In this document: positions 12,511-24,519 of the stretch, in pieces
Position numbering within the stretch: the stretch's first letter is position 1
How the letters are laid out: each line of letters begins with the position of its first letter
Source: Paracyclopina nana
Lineage: Eukaryota; Arthropoda; Copepoda; Cyclopoida; Cyclopettidae
Reading direction: 5' to 3'
Assembly: GCA_019096065.1 (NCBI GenBank)
Contig: JAGUCH010000009.1
Location: 5,280,001 to 5,344,000, forward strand
Length of the DNA: 64,000 nucleotides
Notes under the pieces: model-generated
The model's database searches: none
What the model was told of the DNA's origin: nothing
Seen by the model: the letters and a program-made list of their open reading frames with translations, nothing else
Position numbers and translations under genes: made by a program

Positions 12511-14285
12511 AGGAGGAAATTTTCAAAGTTTTCGGGAGCCACAGTGGGAAGTAGCTAAAAAATTCTAGCATGAATCCCTCCAAATAAATTCTAATTCCAA
12601 AGATAAGATTTGAAAACGATGCAGAATATTTATATTTTTAGTATTTCAGCCCCGCAGTGACTAACGCTCGCGCTGCCAGCTTTGTTTCTGCAGTGAATAA
12701 AAAGGACACTTCAACTTGCACATGTGGGAGTGTGAATAAGGTCTACATCAACAGCTTGGACATCCAGAGGCCTTGAAACAAACAGACGTGGAAGCACCGT
12801 TAGCTTCAATGCTATAATGGGGTATCTTCATTATTTTTAATGGCTGCCATGCAAGAGATCCGCATGAAAAAAGGGTGTAACCACCGCGTGTGAAAGCGAT
12901 AATTTCTTTTTTAGCAGCAGAGCTGGGTGTGTTAGAGGTCTTTAAGCTCTTCTTGAAGATGAAGCAAAAGTTGCACAAAAGAAGAGTGAAAATTGTCTGT
13001 TGCTTATTATTTTGTCCATAGGGCTAGGATCAGAGAGTTCTTTAGATGGCGCCACTTTGGAAAATACCAGAAGTGGATTTTTCACTGGTTACATTTTTGG
13101 CAATTTTCAAAGCAGAATGGCTCAAAAGTTGCAGCTCCATCTAGCGGATGAAAAACTGATGTTTCGATGCAGCCTATAGGTTCAAGAAATGGAGATTTCA
13201 ATGCTGCCAAATGGATGATAAGCATGGGGGTGGGCTCGCTTCATAATGGATGTATTGAAATGTTGATGGATTGCGTCGATGATAATCAATCGGACCCGGC
13301 GCCGCCGAATCAAAGCTGCAGCTTACTTCGTAAATCGACTACAAGTGAACGTGTGAAGTTTGTGGCAGAAATTATGATCACGTGCGCCAGCCTCAAAGAC
13401 CCGAGGCATGAGAAGCAGTTTCTCGGACGAAGCCTATTTATAGTATATAGATCTGTGGAATTATTGTAACTGCACTATAAAACTCGGTGAAGAGCAAGCG
13501 GCGGAGGGGTGAAGTTTATTGCTCGGCCATTTTTTCCAATATGAAATAAATTGTGAAACTTTTTCATAATTAAAGTTTTTCTTTTAAAAAGCAAAAAAAT
13601 ACAGCTTAATTGAGGGCTGGCATGATAGGTACACACACATGCAACAAGAATGATTCAACCCTTTTCCAATATGCTGTTCTCCATGGGAGACTGGAGAGAG
13701 AGTTCTTCGACCATCGAATCCCAAATCGTTGATCAAAGTTGGCCCTTGGGCTATGTCGAATTTCGGACGGCAGGATTTGTGGGAAAAACGTAATTGGGCC
13801 AAGCGAGTTGCACAATCCCGTCGAAAAATGTCCTTTTTTGTAATTAACGCTTTTTATATAGCTATAGTATAGCCGATTGCCATAAAACGATAAAAGTGAG
13901 CTTTTGCAATTTTTTCCACGCTTCATTTCACTTGGCTCGCTCGCTGGGTAATTTTGCCTTTTTTTGCTTCTTGCAAATAATGCATGGCAAAATAAGATTT
14001 TTTCGCATACTTCTTGTATCAGAGCCACAAATTGTATGAAGTCAGTTGAAAAACTGTCTTTTTGAGCTTTTATATTAATTTTCATTCATGCTCAATAGCA
14101 GCTCGTTTTGAGTTAAGTAAGCTTCTGTTTTGCGAGGAGCAATTCAAATAAATATGTGCGGAAATTAAAAACGCTGAATATGGCTGACGCAAGCTAGTCA
14201 TTTTAAGCAATTCAATTTCCTCTGTTACCAAGAAGAAACGAAATTATTATTCTCTTACCTGTTCCAATAGTCCAGTCATGTTTAC
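12511..14285. other. No gene resolved; intron or intergenic
   Basis: Probably an intron of the Ser-rich minus-strand gene if the 14.3 kb exon belongs to it, otherwise intergenic. It contains one copy of the dispersed CTAGATGG repeat. A 159-residue minus-strand open frame at 13606-14085 lacks splice support and looks like chance. Confidence 0.4.
13043..13147 (+). repeat. Dispersed CTAGATGG element, copy 1
   Basis: Starts TAGATGGCGCCACT, contains AATACCAGAAGTGG and a GGCAATTTT core, and ends GCTCCATCTAGCGG. The two ends are inverted copies of TAGATGGMGC. About 105 bp. Confidence 0.75.
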
Positions 14286-14420
14286 TCTCTGTCGGTCTCA
14301 ACAACGTGGTCAATAGGGCTCGCACCGTTGAAGAAGACGATTGTTGTGCATTTTTCAAAGGTTTCTCGCGGACTGAACCTGAGCAGATTGTTGGGCAGCT
14401 CAGTCTGACATTCCACTGAG
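14286..14420 (-). CDS. Candidate isolated exon
   Basis: A 135 nt exon is bounded on the minus strand by TCTTAG/C and GAGA/GTAAAC. It reads SVECQTELPNNLLRFSPRET then FEKCTTIVFFNGASPIDHVV, which looks like real protein. Its strand and position make it a candidate upstream exon of the Ser-rich gene at 10.5-12.5 kb, but I could not connect the phases. A second donor further on (GGAACAG/GTAAGA at about 14259) could serve a different frame. Confidence 0.35.
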
Positions 14421-17189
14421 CTAAGAAGCGATGGTGGCCAAACCCGCGCTGCTGCCAAAGCTGAAGCTGCGTTCGTTCCATGGACAGCTCACCTGAGATG
14501 TATTATTATGTGCGACTCTCGAAGCTCAACGCTCAAACGGCCACAGGTGCCGAAAAAACAGCCTAAACTTTTTTTCACCTCCTTCAGCATTTCGACCCTG
14601 CTCTTTTTGCCCCCTTGTATTCACTTATATTGAGGTACAACCGGGTAAAATAGCTGAGAATTGATATTGAAATGGGGAGTTAGTTTTAATAGGCCGAGCC
14701 TGCGAGGGAGGTAATTTCACGAGGGAATCCTAGCACTGTATTCTACTGAATATAGTGCATCAAAACGAGCTTATTTTTTAGTCTTTGTCAATAAGAGTCT
14801 GATAAATATCGACAACTGCCAAGAGAAAATCTAAGCAGATTAAGAGAGACAATCAAACCTCACGATCTGGAGCGTTGAAGCGAACAGAAGGTAATTTGGA
14901 GGATTGGTTTTTGCCACCACCACGCGCAAAAGTGTCTCTTTACATAGAATGAGGCGTGATTAGCGGCATTTCCAAGATGATGATTTCCCTTTGGCGCTTG
15001 TCACCGCGTTGACCTAAATCGGGCGCCCCAGCCAAATTGCAGCCAGGTTGACCTCGCCCAAAATGATGAAGAGTCTTCTCCTGCGAACCTTATCACCGGT
15101 TTCAGACACTCGAGCTTACGACAAAACGCCCTCGTTTCCGAGGATCGAATTGCGTTATTTCCACGCGAAGGTGCGAATTGATTAGCTATTACTTGCTAAA
15201 ACGAGGCGCTTTTGAGCAGCTATTTTTGCCTCTCGCATTTACAGTGGAAGATGCAGTAGCGTGAGTTTGGCGTCAGCTTGCGTTTATGATCACCAAACGT
15301 GTGATGACACGAGAGAAGCTGAAATCGTGAGATGAACTCGGATCCCGTTTGTTTTTTCCTCCATGCTCAGACGCGAGTTTTACGACTCCAATGGATCAGG
15401 TTGAAGATTGACCCTTGACTAATGACTCCAAGATGCACTGAGGGAAGACAAGCATCTTTTAAAAGTGCTTTTCGGCCTTTTTCAATTTTTGTAGTTTCAT
15501 TTCTAATGTGACAAGCTCAGTAAATTATCGTATGATTTACACAGAATGGAAGCTCAGATTTCCATTTTGTATATATATATAGCATCAACACAAAGCTTTT
15601 AACAGTCACGATTTTGCCCACATGGTTTACAACCAGCAACAACAGCAGCATAATTGGCTATATCGAGCGATGCACTCGGCTCGAAGTAAGAGGCATCATA
15701 TTTTTAAAAGCTAAGAAATGCATGAAGCCAGAGCAGAAGATTTTTTATTTATTTTTTATTTGCTATTTGGTGATTATACCGAGAAACCTCAAATCGGATC
15801 TGTAGTTTGAGCAACACCTTATTAATTTTTCCCCCAAAATGTTCAGCTGTTGTTGAGAACGAGGTACTCTCATCAAAATCTACTGCTCTGCTTAAAACGG
15901 CTCAACATTCCGATAAGAACCAGGCAATATTTTGATGGCGTGAAAAGATGATGATCTTTGCAATTGCTACCATCACCGGCCGGAATTTGCCATTTTTTCT
16001 GCATTCGAAGGCTTGCGCAATGCAGGAAGTCCACTAACTGTAGCGTACCTCATCATCACTTATTTTCTTGAGCAATTCGCCACAAACTCAGCACGCCATA
16101 AGTATATACACAGCGAAATTCCCTAACCTTGTCCCATTAATTAAAAGCTTCCCCTTTTTTTTGAAGGTGCTACACAATGTTTTTGCCCCATCAAACATCC
16201 TTTCCCGTCTTAAATATTCAGGGAAAACGCGCACACACAAATAGGAAATATTCACCTTTGCGCACTTTTTGCATAATAGTATATTTTGAAGCTTCCGCAG
16301 AAGCAAAAATTGGCTGGAAATGTCATTATTTTGTTGGTGGCAATTATCAATGGCAGAGTTATTAAGTGCCAAGATGCGGCTCTGTTGAGGCAATGAAGGG
16401 CGTGTTTGAAAGTCATGCTTGAAAGTGTCCAAAATCAATGCCAAAACAAGGTTGAAAAGTGCCTATAATGTGCGTGTGGTCCACAATCCACGAAGAATGC
16501 TACCAAACGAGATTTCAAGTGCTGGAAATCTAATTAGTTCCAGATTTTCCTAATGGCATTCTAATTTTGGCTGAAAAACCTTCACACGCTCAATTTGGAC
16601 TTCCATGGAATTTGTGACGAATATTTTGCGTTTTATTTTGTATCACAATTTCAGCTTAAAGACAGGGGAGCATGAAAAGGCATTTTCAGGATATGAATAT
16701 GCGAACAATTGCCCATTTACCAATAATCGCCTCATTTTTGGTCAGAAGAAGCCATAATAATTATAAAATGTACTCTGCTGCGATTTTTCCCTCGTCTTCA
16801 CCTCAGGCAATTTTGCAATTGCGCAAACTCCTCGTACTTCAGTAGCAAACACAATGAATGGATCCATCCAGATTACAAATTGGAAATTTCGCCAGTAAAA
16901 AATTGGCTACTGGCTACCTTTTTGTTAGCTGATTCTGATATGCGTTTGATTGAAAAGGTCATTATGGTCCAGAAGCTAGTCTCTACAAGACCTGAGAAAA
17001 TTCGAGCTTTGACACATGCATGTGCAATAATCGATCTCTCATCTGCAAAGCCGAGAAAAAACAAATTCTAAAAGCTTGCTATTTATGCAATGTACTATGG
17101 CTTGAAATATTTAGTATAGGCATTTTTCTCTATCATAGGAACACGTAAACAAGTCCCATATCTATCCTACCGGTGAATTATGTAACATT

Positions 17190-17225
17190 TTGGAGGTCTG
17201 ATCGCTGCCTGCATCAGACCTCCAA
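17190..17225. repeat. Perfect 13 bp hairpin
   Basis: TTGGAGGTCTGAT and ATCAGACCTCCAA are exact reverse complements separated by 10 nt. No gene adjoins it. It could be a small MITE remnant or a structured RNA; nothing else supports a function. Confidence 0.7.
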
Positions 17226-17639
17226 TTTCTAATGAATCAGTTTTTCTCAATATTTTTTTTGACAAGGAGGGATTTTGTCAAGCGTAACTTGTACTTAGGG
17301 GAAGAAAGTATATATATTATTGTTATTTGACCATATTTTGAGCCATATTTCGCTGGTAAATTCAATTTTTTTGCTAATTTTGGGCTGGCTTTTGGGCTGG
17401 CTTTTAGGCAAGCCGATGCATCAATCAAAGTTGGTCCCAGAATGGCATTACTTATAAAAAGTGGCTAAATAGTCTAAAAAGTTGGCTCTTTTTGGCCTGA
17501 TTCTATTTACAACAATTTGAAACACTTTTGAGGCACGGGTCAACTACGCTCACGCGATCATGACGTCACGTTCACTGAGCGGACCTCCAAAAAGCAGTGA
17601 AAATCGCCGATTCGCTTCCCTATTAGGGCCAAAGAAACC

Positions 17640-17752
17640 AAAATACCAGAAGTGTTTTTACCCGCATTAACGCTGTTTGGCATTTTTGACGGGCGTTAGG
17701 CGATATTCGATATTAACTTCAATCAAAACAAATAGCTGCTCCATCTTGCGGA
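17640..17752 (+). repeat. Dispersed CTAGATGG element, copy 2
   Basis: Shows AATACCAGAAGTG, the GGCATTTTTGACG core, CAAAACAAATAGCTGC and an altered end CTCCATCTTGCGG. The left terminal repeat is not recognisable. Confidence 0.65.
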
Positions 17753-19595
17753 TTTTAAATTATGAAGCATCGTTTTTTGGTATGGCTTAATATTATGCGA
17801 AGCTATGCTAATTTTGAGCATATTTTATTGAATGCATTTTGAGCAATGCTGGCCAAAACATTGCGAAGGGGAAAAAAGTGGCTGAAAGTTGAATGTGACG
17901 TGAGAAAGTTTGAATTTCACTTTCAATAGATGCAGTCGCGTTTGAATTGCGGTTGGGAGCGCAAAAAATACGACTTTGTGCCACCGTACCACAATTTTTG
18001 TTGCTGGCGGGGAAAAGTCTCCCATTATTATCGCGATTTTCACCCCTTTTTGTTCAATTGGGCTTTGCTCACGGTGTAGTTACATTTTTCCCAATAAGGT
18101 AAAAAAGATGGCATTAGGAGTAACCTCCGATTCTTTTTCAAAGTCGCTTCAACTAGTTCGTCGCATAATCGTTATCATTTGGCTTTTTGACTTTTAAAAA
18201 CGAAAAATTTGGCGTTCTTGTCAAGAAACGAGAGATTTTCTGCCTTTACCAGAAAGCTCCACCGTGTATCAAGCTTGCTTTTCTTGGGCAAATTGTCCTG
18301 CAAAGCACACAACTATTACTCACTGTTCCTATAAAATGGCAACAAAACTGGATTAAATCTTACTTTTAAAAAGTTAGAAGACTAAAATATTTGTAAATTA
18401 GTTGAAATATACCAAATCTGTTGACTTTAAAAATTGATCGGAGGTTCAATTTTTTAGATCGGAGCTTGTAGCGGAGCAGGTGCAAACAGAAACGGATCGA
18501 AATTCAATTTTCAGCCTGCTTAGCCTACGCTGCTATTAGCTGGGCTATCATTAGCTCCTCCTAGCGGCAAAAATCATTACTAACAGAGCCTCCGTAAGCA
18601 AAGCCCAATTGCGAGCGTAGGAATGGAAGAACATATATACAGTTGTTGAGCATATTTGACAGGTCACCAAAGTTCATGTCGAAACCTTCAAGTGCCAACA
18701 ACCCTCATTATTTACTATACTTGTTTGTCTAGTTGAGACAAATGTTTGTTTGGCTCTCTACTGCGTATGTAGCAAGCTTATTTTCGAGAATTGTCAATAA
18801 CGAAAGTCGAGTCTTCTCCCAAACACATTTTGAGTAATGGACGTAAAAACGAATGAATGGGAAAAATGAGGAATGAATATTAATTGCTTGCACGTGTGGG
18901 CATTTTCTTCGTGATTTTGCTCACAGCAAATGCTACGTAAATGCAATTTTGCACACAAATTGGCAAGCTTTTAGTATTTTGAAATGCTTCCACCATCCCA
19001 CTCATCAAAATTGGAATTATAATTTTATGATTTTCAAAACACCAATCAGGAACAACTACGAAAATGTGAAGAATACATTTTGTTGGCATCGCATATGAGA
19101 ACAAATTGTGTGTGCTTTAAAAAAGGAGCTTTGATTTGCCAGCAAATAAAATCCTTCTTCCTCTTAGATGGAAATGCTCACAAATCCCACCATTATTGGA
19201 ACATTCAGTTTGTCTGCTGCATTCAAAATAATATCAAGTTTTGATATTTTCCAGACAAGAAAAATCTGACTCTTGCTTGTTGTGCTGCCATAAAAATGGT
19301 CAAAATATGAATCTAGGGAAAAGTGGCGTGGCTGGTGTCTTTTTTTCCCTCCTGAGGCAATAGAAATTTGGATATCAAGGCTTCAATCGTATATACAGGT
19401 TGTTGGCCCCAATTGTGAACAGAAACTCGAGAGACTGTTAACTGAATCAAATACACTCTAGGCATTTTTCCATTCAAAAACAGCTAGTTCCTTTCAAGTT
19501 GGTAATTGCTCGTGGCCTTGATGAATTAAACTAAGACTGCCAAGCAGAAATCAAGTCAAAAATAGCCTGTATCAATAATTTTTTCGCTATTTATG

Positions 19596-19702
19596 TACTA
19601 TTTTGGCACTTTGAGTTGTGAAATGGCGACAACAGCTAAAATTAGTAGAATAGCTGACGCAAACTTCTGCAAAAACAAATCGCTACTCCATCTAGCGGAT
19701 TT
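19596..19702 (+). repeat. Dispersed CTAGATGG element, copy 3
   Basis: Shows AAATGGCGACAACAGCTAAA, then AAAAACAAATCGCTACTCC and ATCTAGCGGATT. The left end, including the AATACCAG motif, is missing or diverged. Confidence 0.65.
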
Positions 19703-20625
19703 CTGTAAAAGTTGTGTTTTGTTGTACTGTGCAAAGCCAACAAATTTACAAAAGTTCAATTAAAGCGAAGATTGTGATTAAAATTCTGCGAAATTGCCGA
19801 GCATTTCATTATCCATGCACGCATTTTATTTTCCAGAAATAAGGCGTAGCGTTCCATTACTTGAAGTGACATTTCAATTTTTATGGGCAATTTCCAATAA
19901 TCGTAGCTCTGCCATATTTATTGTTGTGTGCGAATTCTTTCAATTGAAAAAAAGGCACGAATTCACGTTTGAAATACATCAAAGCTAAAAATTACTGCTT
20001 TTGCCTCTCAATTGGATATTGCTCAATTGCTTTTCTACATATGCTACAAGGAGCATTGAGTGGTCATCATCACGTCATCAGAAACGGCAATTTCACTCCA
20101 GATCCGTAGATAAATCGATGATGTTTGATTCCATCTTAACGGTAATAATGCGTGGTTGGTACGTGTAGCAGTAGTAGTGACCGTTCCATCAAAGTAGACC
20201 ATCTAAATGATCTCACCAAAAATGAGGCCCAATTTTTCACACGTTTCACATTGCAAGATTGACTGACTGGTGAGTGGCATTTCGCTGCAATATAGCGGTG
20301 GCATTTTCATGGCCTGATATTTTCTCTCCAGCTCTTCCTGAAAAATGACGAGGCCACAATTGCGCTTGGATCTGCTTTGTTGATCATCATCATGCTCAAG
20401 ATAATTCAATGCCAATCAAGAGATTGTTGTTTGGCTCCAACGAAGATACGAAGATGATGATGATGATGATGGCAATAATAATTTTCTTGCGCCCGTTAGT
20501 TTTCAATTTTCACCTAATTGGAAGCTAGTTACCAATGGTTGCAATATCTCAGATGATGCAGGACCATTCTTTGCAGCATCTTATCATATATATTTAGATA
20601 TTTAGCTCAGGTGGTTTTTTAAAAA

Positions 20626-20750
20626 AATACCAGAAGTGGACTTTTTCGCAATCAGGGTTTTTGTGGCATTTTTGACGGTCAAATGGCGAAAATAGTCCAG
20701 TCTCGCGAGCAATTTCTGCCAAAACAAATCGCTGCTCCATCTAGCGGATT
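20626..20750 (+). repeat. Dispersed CTAGATGG element, copy 4
   Basis: Well preserved: AATACCAGAAGTGG, GGCATTTTTGACGGTCAAAT, GGCGAAAATAG, AAAACAAATCGCTGCTCC and ATCTAGCGGATT in order. Confidence 0.75.
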
Positions 20751-20975
20751 AGTACCGCATTTGTTTTGTCTGTAGCCTAAACAAATCGGGCGGTATGTGG
20801 ATGGATACAGCAGACGAGAGGCAAACTCCAATTTCCCATGATTGGAAACAGATTATAATGACAAATATCAAGAACAATCACGTGCAACCTTGTACATATT
20901 TAGCAGCAGTATCCCATTGTCTTTTACTACTGTAGTACAGTAGAGGAGCCTTTCGGGCTTTTGTGACGCGCGCAT

Positions 20976-21843
20976 TTAGCGGTTTATCACGAAATTGACT
21001 ATTTGGTCACACAGCGAGGCTTGTTGGTTGGCATTGGCATAAATGACGATGAAGACATTAAAGCCAGGACTGGACCACATCATCATTGAAAATCCATCAA
21101 TGCTTGAAAAACCAGACATTACTCGTGTCCTACACAGACGTCTAACGATGAATGTCACATAAAAAACCATTTTATGGCCATATTTATTTTTGAAGATCAT
21201 TTTTGGAACCTTCTCACCAAAGGAGTATATTGAGGTCCTTTGAGGGAGAAGATCTTAGGGGAATGGATTGAAAAGAGCCTCGAGTTATGCTGCTATGCAC
21301 GTTACTCAATGGCTTTAAAGTTGTCGTAAGAAGAGATTCAACTGGATTTCCAACGATGCCACCATTATTGCTGGAGGATCCCAAGACAAGCAGAGTCATC
21401 CAGAATGCAAATACGAATGCCAAAACGGCCAAAGTTGTGGTTTTCTCATCAATCGGCATAAAAGGTCCAAGTGTAAAGCCATTATACACCAATGAAGATT
21501 GCTCCTACAAAAGCACCATTTTTATCAGAAAATACCCTTTTTTACATAGATAAAGTGCGGAACCTGAATTTTTTTGGCCTCTGCGGAATTGTCCAAACCA
21601 ATGACCAGTCTCAAAGGCCAACTGAGCCTTTTTGAAGCTCTTATTGCGTATAGGGTAACAAGGCAAAATCTCACGAGTTGCCTGCAAAAAGCCCAGGCTT
21701 GGTACAAAACATACAGTGAGTTGGACATTGGTGGCCAAGCCAGGCAAATCAAATGGCTCCACAAGAAGTAAACGTTCCCAATGTAGAATGCCAAGAAAAG
21801 ACCCTTGAAAGACTCATTCAGATTGTGTTGTTCATTTGTAGCA
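20976..21843 (-). CDS. 3' part of gustatory-receptor-like gene (partly resolved)
   Basis: Reading starts with acceptor TTATCAG/T at 21843, which lies inside the end of the large repeat element. It gives NEQHNLNESFKGLFLAFYIG and then NVYFLWSHLICLAWPPM, a hydrophobic segment like helix 5 of arthropod gustatory receptors, whose preceding loop typically has an N-x-x-F-G type motif. The same frame runs through LYVLYQAWAFCRQL to NSAEAKKIQ, resembling the helix 6 end and the following loop. A possible 57-58 nt intron (ATTCAG/GTTCCG to TTTGTAG) follows. The later part is uncertain: a frame with LAVLAFVFAFWMTLLVLGS, and a last frame with VMSGFSSIDGFSMMM ending in VNFVINR, which could be helix 7. I could not settle the last exons. 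Confidence 0.4.
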
Positions 21844-22194
21844 CTGATAAGACTCGAGTCCCATCAGTGACTAAATAAATGAGGACGGCCTGCACTGATG
21901 GGACGTACTGATGGGACCTCAAGGGAAAGTTGGGTCAAATGAGTTCCTGAGGTCAGTAGAATTCATTTGATACCAAATACTTGAAAATGGGTGGTTTGTC
22001 CCATCAATGCCATTAGCCATCAGAACGATGACCACTCCCTAATTTCATTTTTTGAATTATCTCGCAACCTTTCCCAATCAGTGAGTGGTCATTTTTTGGC
22101 CATCAGTGAGTGGTCATTCTTTGGCCATCAGTGAGTGGTCAATGTCCTTCAAGGAGTGGTCAGTTATTCCAGCTCATTTTATAGGCAGATCCAC

Positions 22195-24345
22195 TGCTCT
22201 TGACTTTGCCTCACATTTTGAGTCAAGTTGACTCAAACTATCAGCAGGAACTGGCATTTTCACTGAAAATTGACTTAGCCAAGTATTTCGTGTTTCATTA
22301 GCAGTTAAGTAGAATTACCGAGCGATGCGCATGTTTTCTCTCTTGCGAATTCAAAATGAATCAAAAGTTTGACTTTGCCTCATATTTTGTGTCAAGTTGA
22401 CTCAAACTATCGACTGCAACTGACATTTTGACTCAAAATTGACTTGGTCAAGAATTTCGTGTTTTATTAACAGTAAAGTAGAAGTACCGCGCGATGCGCA
22501 AGTTTTCACTCTTGCGAATTCAAAATGAATCAAAAGTTTGACTTTGCATCACATTAATTTTGAATCAAGTTGACTCAAACTTTCAGCTGCAACTGTCCTT
22601 TTGACTCAAAATTGACTTGGTCAAGAATTTCGAGTTTTCATAGCTGTCATCTAGTAGTAAAACGCGATGCGCAAGTTTCGGCATTTGCGAAATCAAAAAG
22701 TGTCATAAGTTTGACTTTGCCTCACATTTTGAGTCAAGTTGACTCAAGCTTTCAGCTGCAACTGACATTTTAGCTGAAATTTGACTCAGTCAAGAATTTC
22801 GAGTTTTCATAGCAGTCACCTATTAGTATAACGCGATGCGCAAGTTTTGGCATTTGCGAATTCAAAAAGTGTCATAACTTTGACTTCGCCTCACATTTTG
22901 AGTCAAGTTGACTCAAACTATCAGCTGCAACTGTCCTTTTGACTGAAATTTGACTAAGTCAAGAATTTCAAGTTTTCATAGCTGTCATCTAGTAGTAAAA
23001 CGCGATGCAAATTGGCATGTCCTTGTAAGAAATGGTCAAGGTTCTATCAAAGAGTGGTTAATGTTCCATTTGGAAGAGGTCAATGTCACATTAGCAAGTG
23101 GTCACTCTTATTAACTACACCACGTTTTGAGTCCAGACTGATTTAGTATAACACGATGCGAAAGTTTTGGCATTTGCGAATTCAAAAAGTGTCATAAGTT
23201 TGACTTTGCCTCACATTTTGAGTCAAGTTGACTCAAACTATCAGCTGCAACTGACATTTTGACTGAAATTTGACTCAGTCAAGAATTTCGAGTTTTCATA
23301 GCAGTCACCTATTAGTATAACGCGATGCGCAAGTTTTGGCATTTGCGAATTCAAAAAGTTTCATACGTTTGACTTTGCCTCACATTTTGAGTCAAGTTGA
23401 CTCAAACTATCAGCAGCATTTGTCCTTTTGACTGAAATTTGACTCAGTCAAGAATTTCGAGTTTTCATAGCAGTCACCTATTAGTATAACGCGATGCGCA
23501 AGTTTTGGCATTTGCGAATTCAAAAAGTTTCATACGTTTGACTTTGCCTCACATTTTGAGTCAAGTTGACTCAAACTATCAGCAGCATTTGTCCTTTTGA
23601 CTGAAATTTGACTCAGTCAAGAATTTCGAGTTTTCATAGCAGTCACCTATTAGTATAACGCGATGCGCAAGTTTTGGCATTTGCGAATTCAAAAAGTTTC
23701 ATACGTTTGACTTTGCCTCACATTTTGAGTCAAGTTGACTCAAACTATCAGCAGCATTTGTCCTTTTGACTGAAATTTGACTCAGTCAAGAATTTCGAGT
23801 TTTATTAGCAGTAAAGTAGAAGTACCGCGCGATGCGCAAGTTTTCACTCTTGCGAATTCAAAATGAATCAAAAGTTTGACTTTGCCTCATATTTTGGGTC
23901 AAGTTGACTCAAACTATCAGCTGCAACTGACATTTTGACTGAAATTTGACTAAGTCAAGAATTTCGAGTTTTCATAGCAGTCACCTAGTAGTATAACGCG
24001 ATGCGCAAGTTTCGGCATTTGCGAATTCAAAAAGTGTCATATGTTTGACTTTGCCTCACATTTTGAGTCAAGTTGACTTAAATTTTCAGCTGCAACTGAC
24101 ATTTTAGCTGAAATTAGACTCAGTCAAGAATTTCGAGTTTTCATAGCAGTCACCTAGTAGTATAACGCGATGCGCAAGTTTCGGCATTTGCGAATTCAAA
24201 AAGTGTCATATGTTTGACTTTGCCTCACATTTTGAGTCAAGTTGACTTAAATTTTCAGCTGCAACTGACATTTTAGCTGAAATTAGACTCAGTCAAGAAT
24301 TTCGAGTTTTCATAGCTGTCATCTAGTAAAAAACGCGATGCGCAA
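22195..24345 (+). repeat. Left array, about 170 bp unit, about 12 copies
   Basis: Each unit has TTTGACTTTGCCTCACATTT, then TTGAGTCAAGTTGACTCAAA (palindromic), TCAGCTGCAACTGACATTTT, and GCGATGCGCAAGTTTTGGCA. Start-to-start spacing is about 165-172 bp apart from one longer interval near 22980-23160. Three consecutive units around 23300-23760 are almost identical, which points to recent local duplication. Confidence 0.85.
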
Positions 24346-24369
24346 GTTTACCAAGCTTAGCCTATTAAG

Positions 24370-24519
24370 GCCCTGTTCACCTGCATTATTATCAGCAAAA
24401 TAACGAGCGATATTATGCTGATATTTGCAAATATCCGGTATTTGTAAAATCATTTTTCTCAGTATTTCTCTCCAATATTTTGCCAAAATAACGGCCATAA
24501 TAAGCAGGTGAACAGTCCC
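24370..24519. mobile_element. 150 bp MITE nested in the repeat element
   Basis: The ends GGCCCTGTTCACCTGC and GCAGGTGAACAGTCCC are inverted copies, with further pairing inward (ATAATA, AAAATAACG). It interrupts a repeat unit that elsewhere reads AGCCAAATAAGTTTT, and TAAG is present on both sides, suggesting a 4 bp target duplication; TTAA/CTAA is an alternative reading that would point to a piggyBac-type element. No coding capacity. Confidence 0.75.

Larger units (their letters stand above)
14486..20975. other. Gene-poor stretch
   Basis: No coding region is supported here on either strand. It contains three copies of the dispersed CTAGATGG element, a perfect 13 bp hairpin at 17190-17225, a short GAT run near 20450-20475, and otherwise AT-rich sequence. 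The part near 14.9-15.3 kb is somewhat richer in CpG and could be a promoter region for a minus-strand transcript, but no core promoter motif is clear. Confidence 0.45.

Noticed and set aside
13606..14085. 159-residue minus-strand open frame
   Set aside because: Composition is unstructured and it runs through AT-rich sequence without splice or promoter support.
22570..22773. Open frame within the 170 bp repeats
   Set aside because: It is produced by the repeat unit and does not persist from unit to unit.
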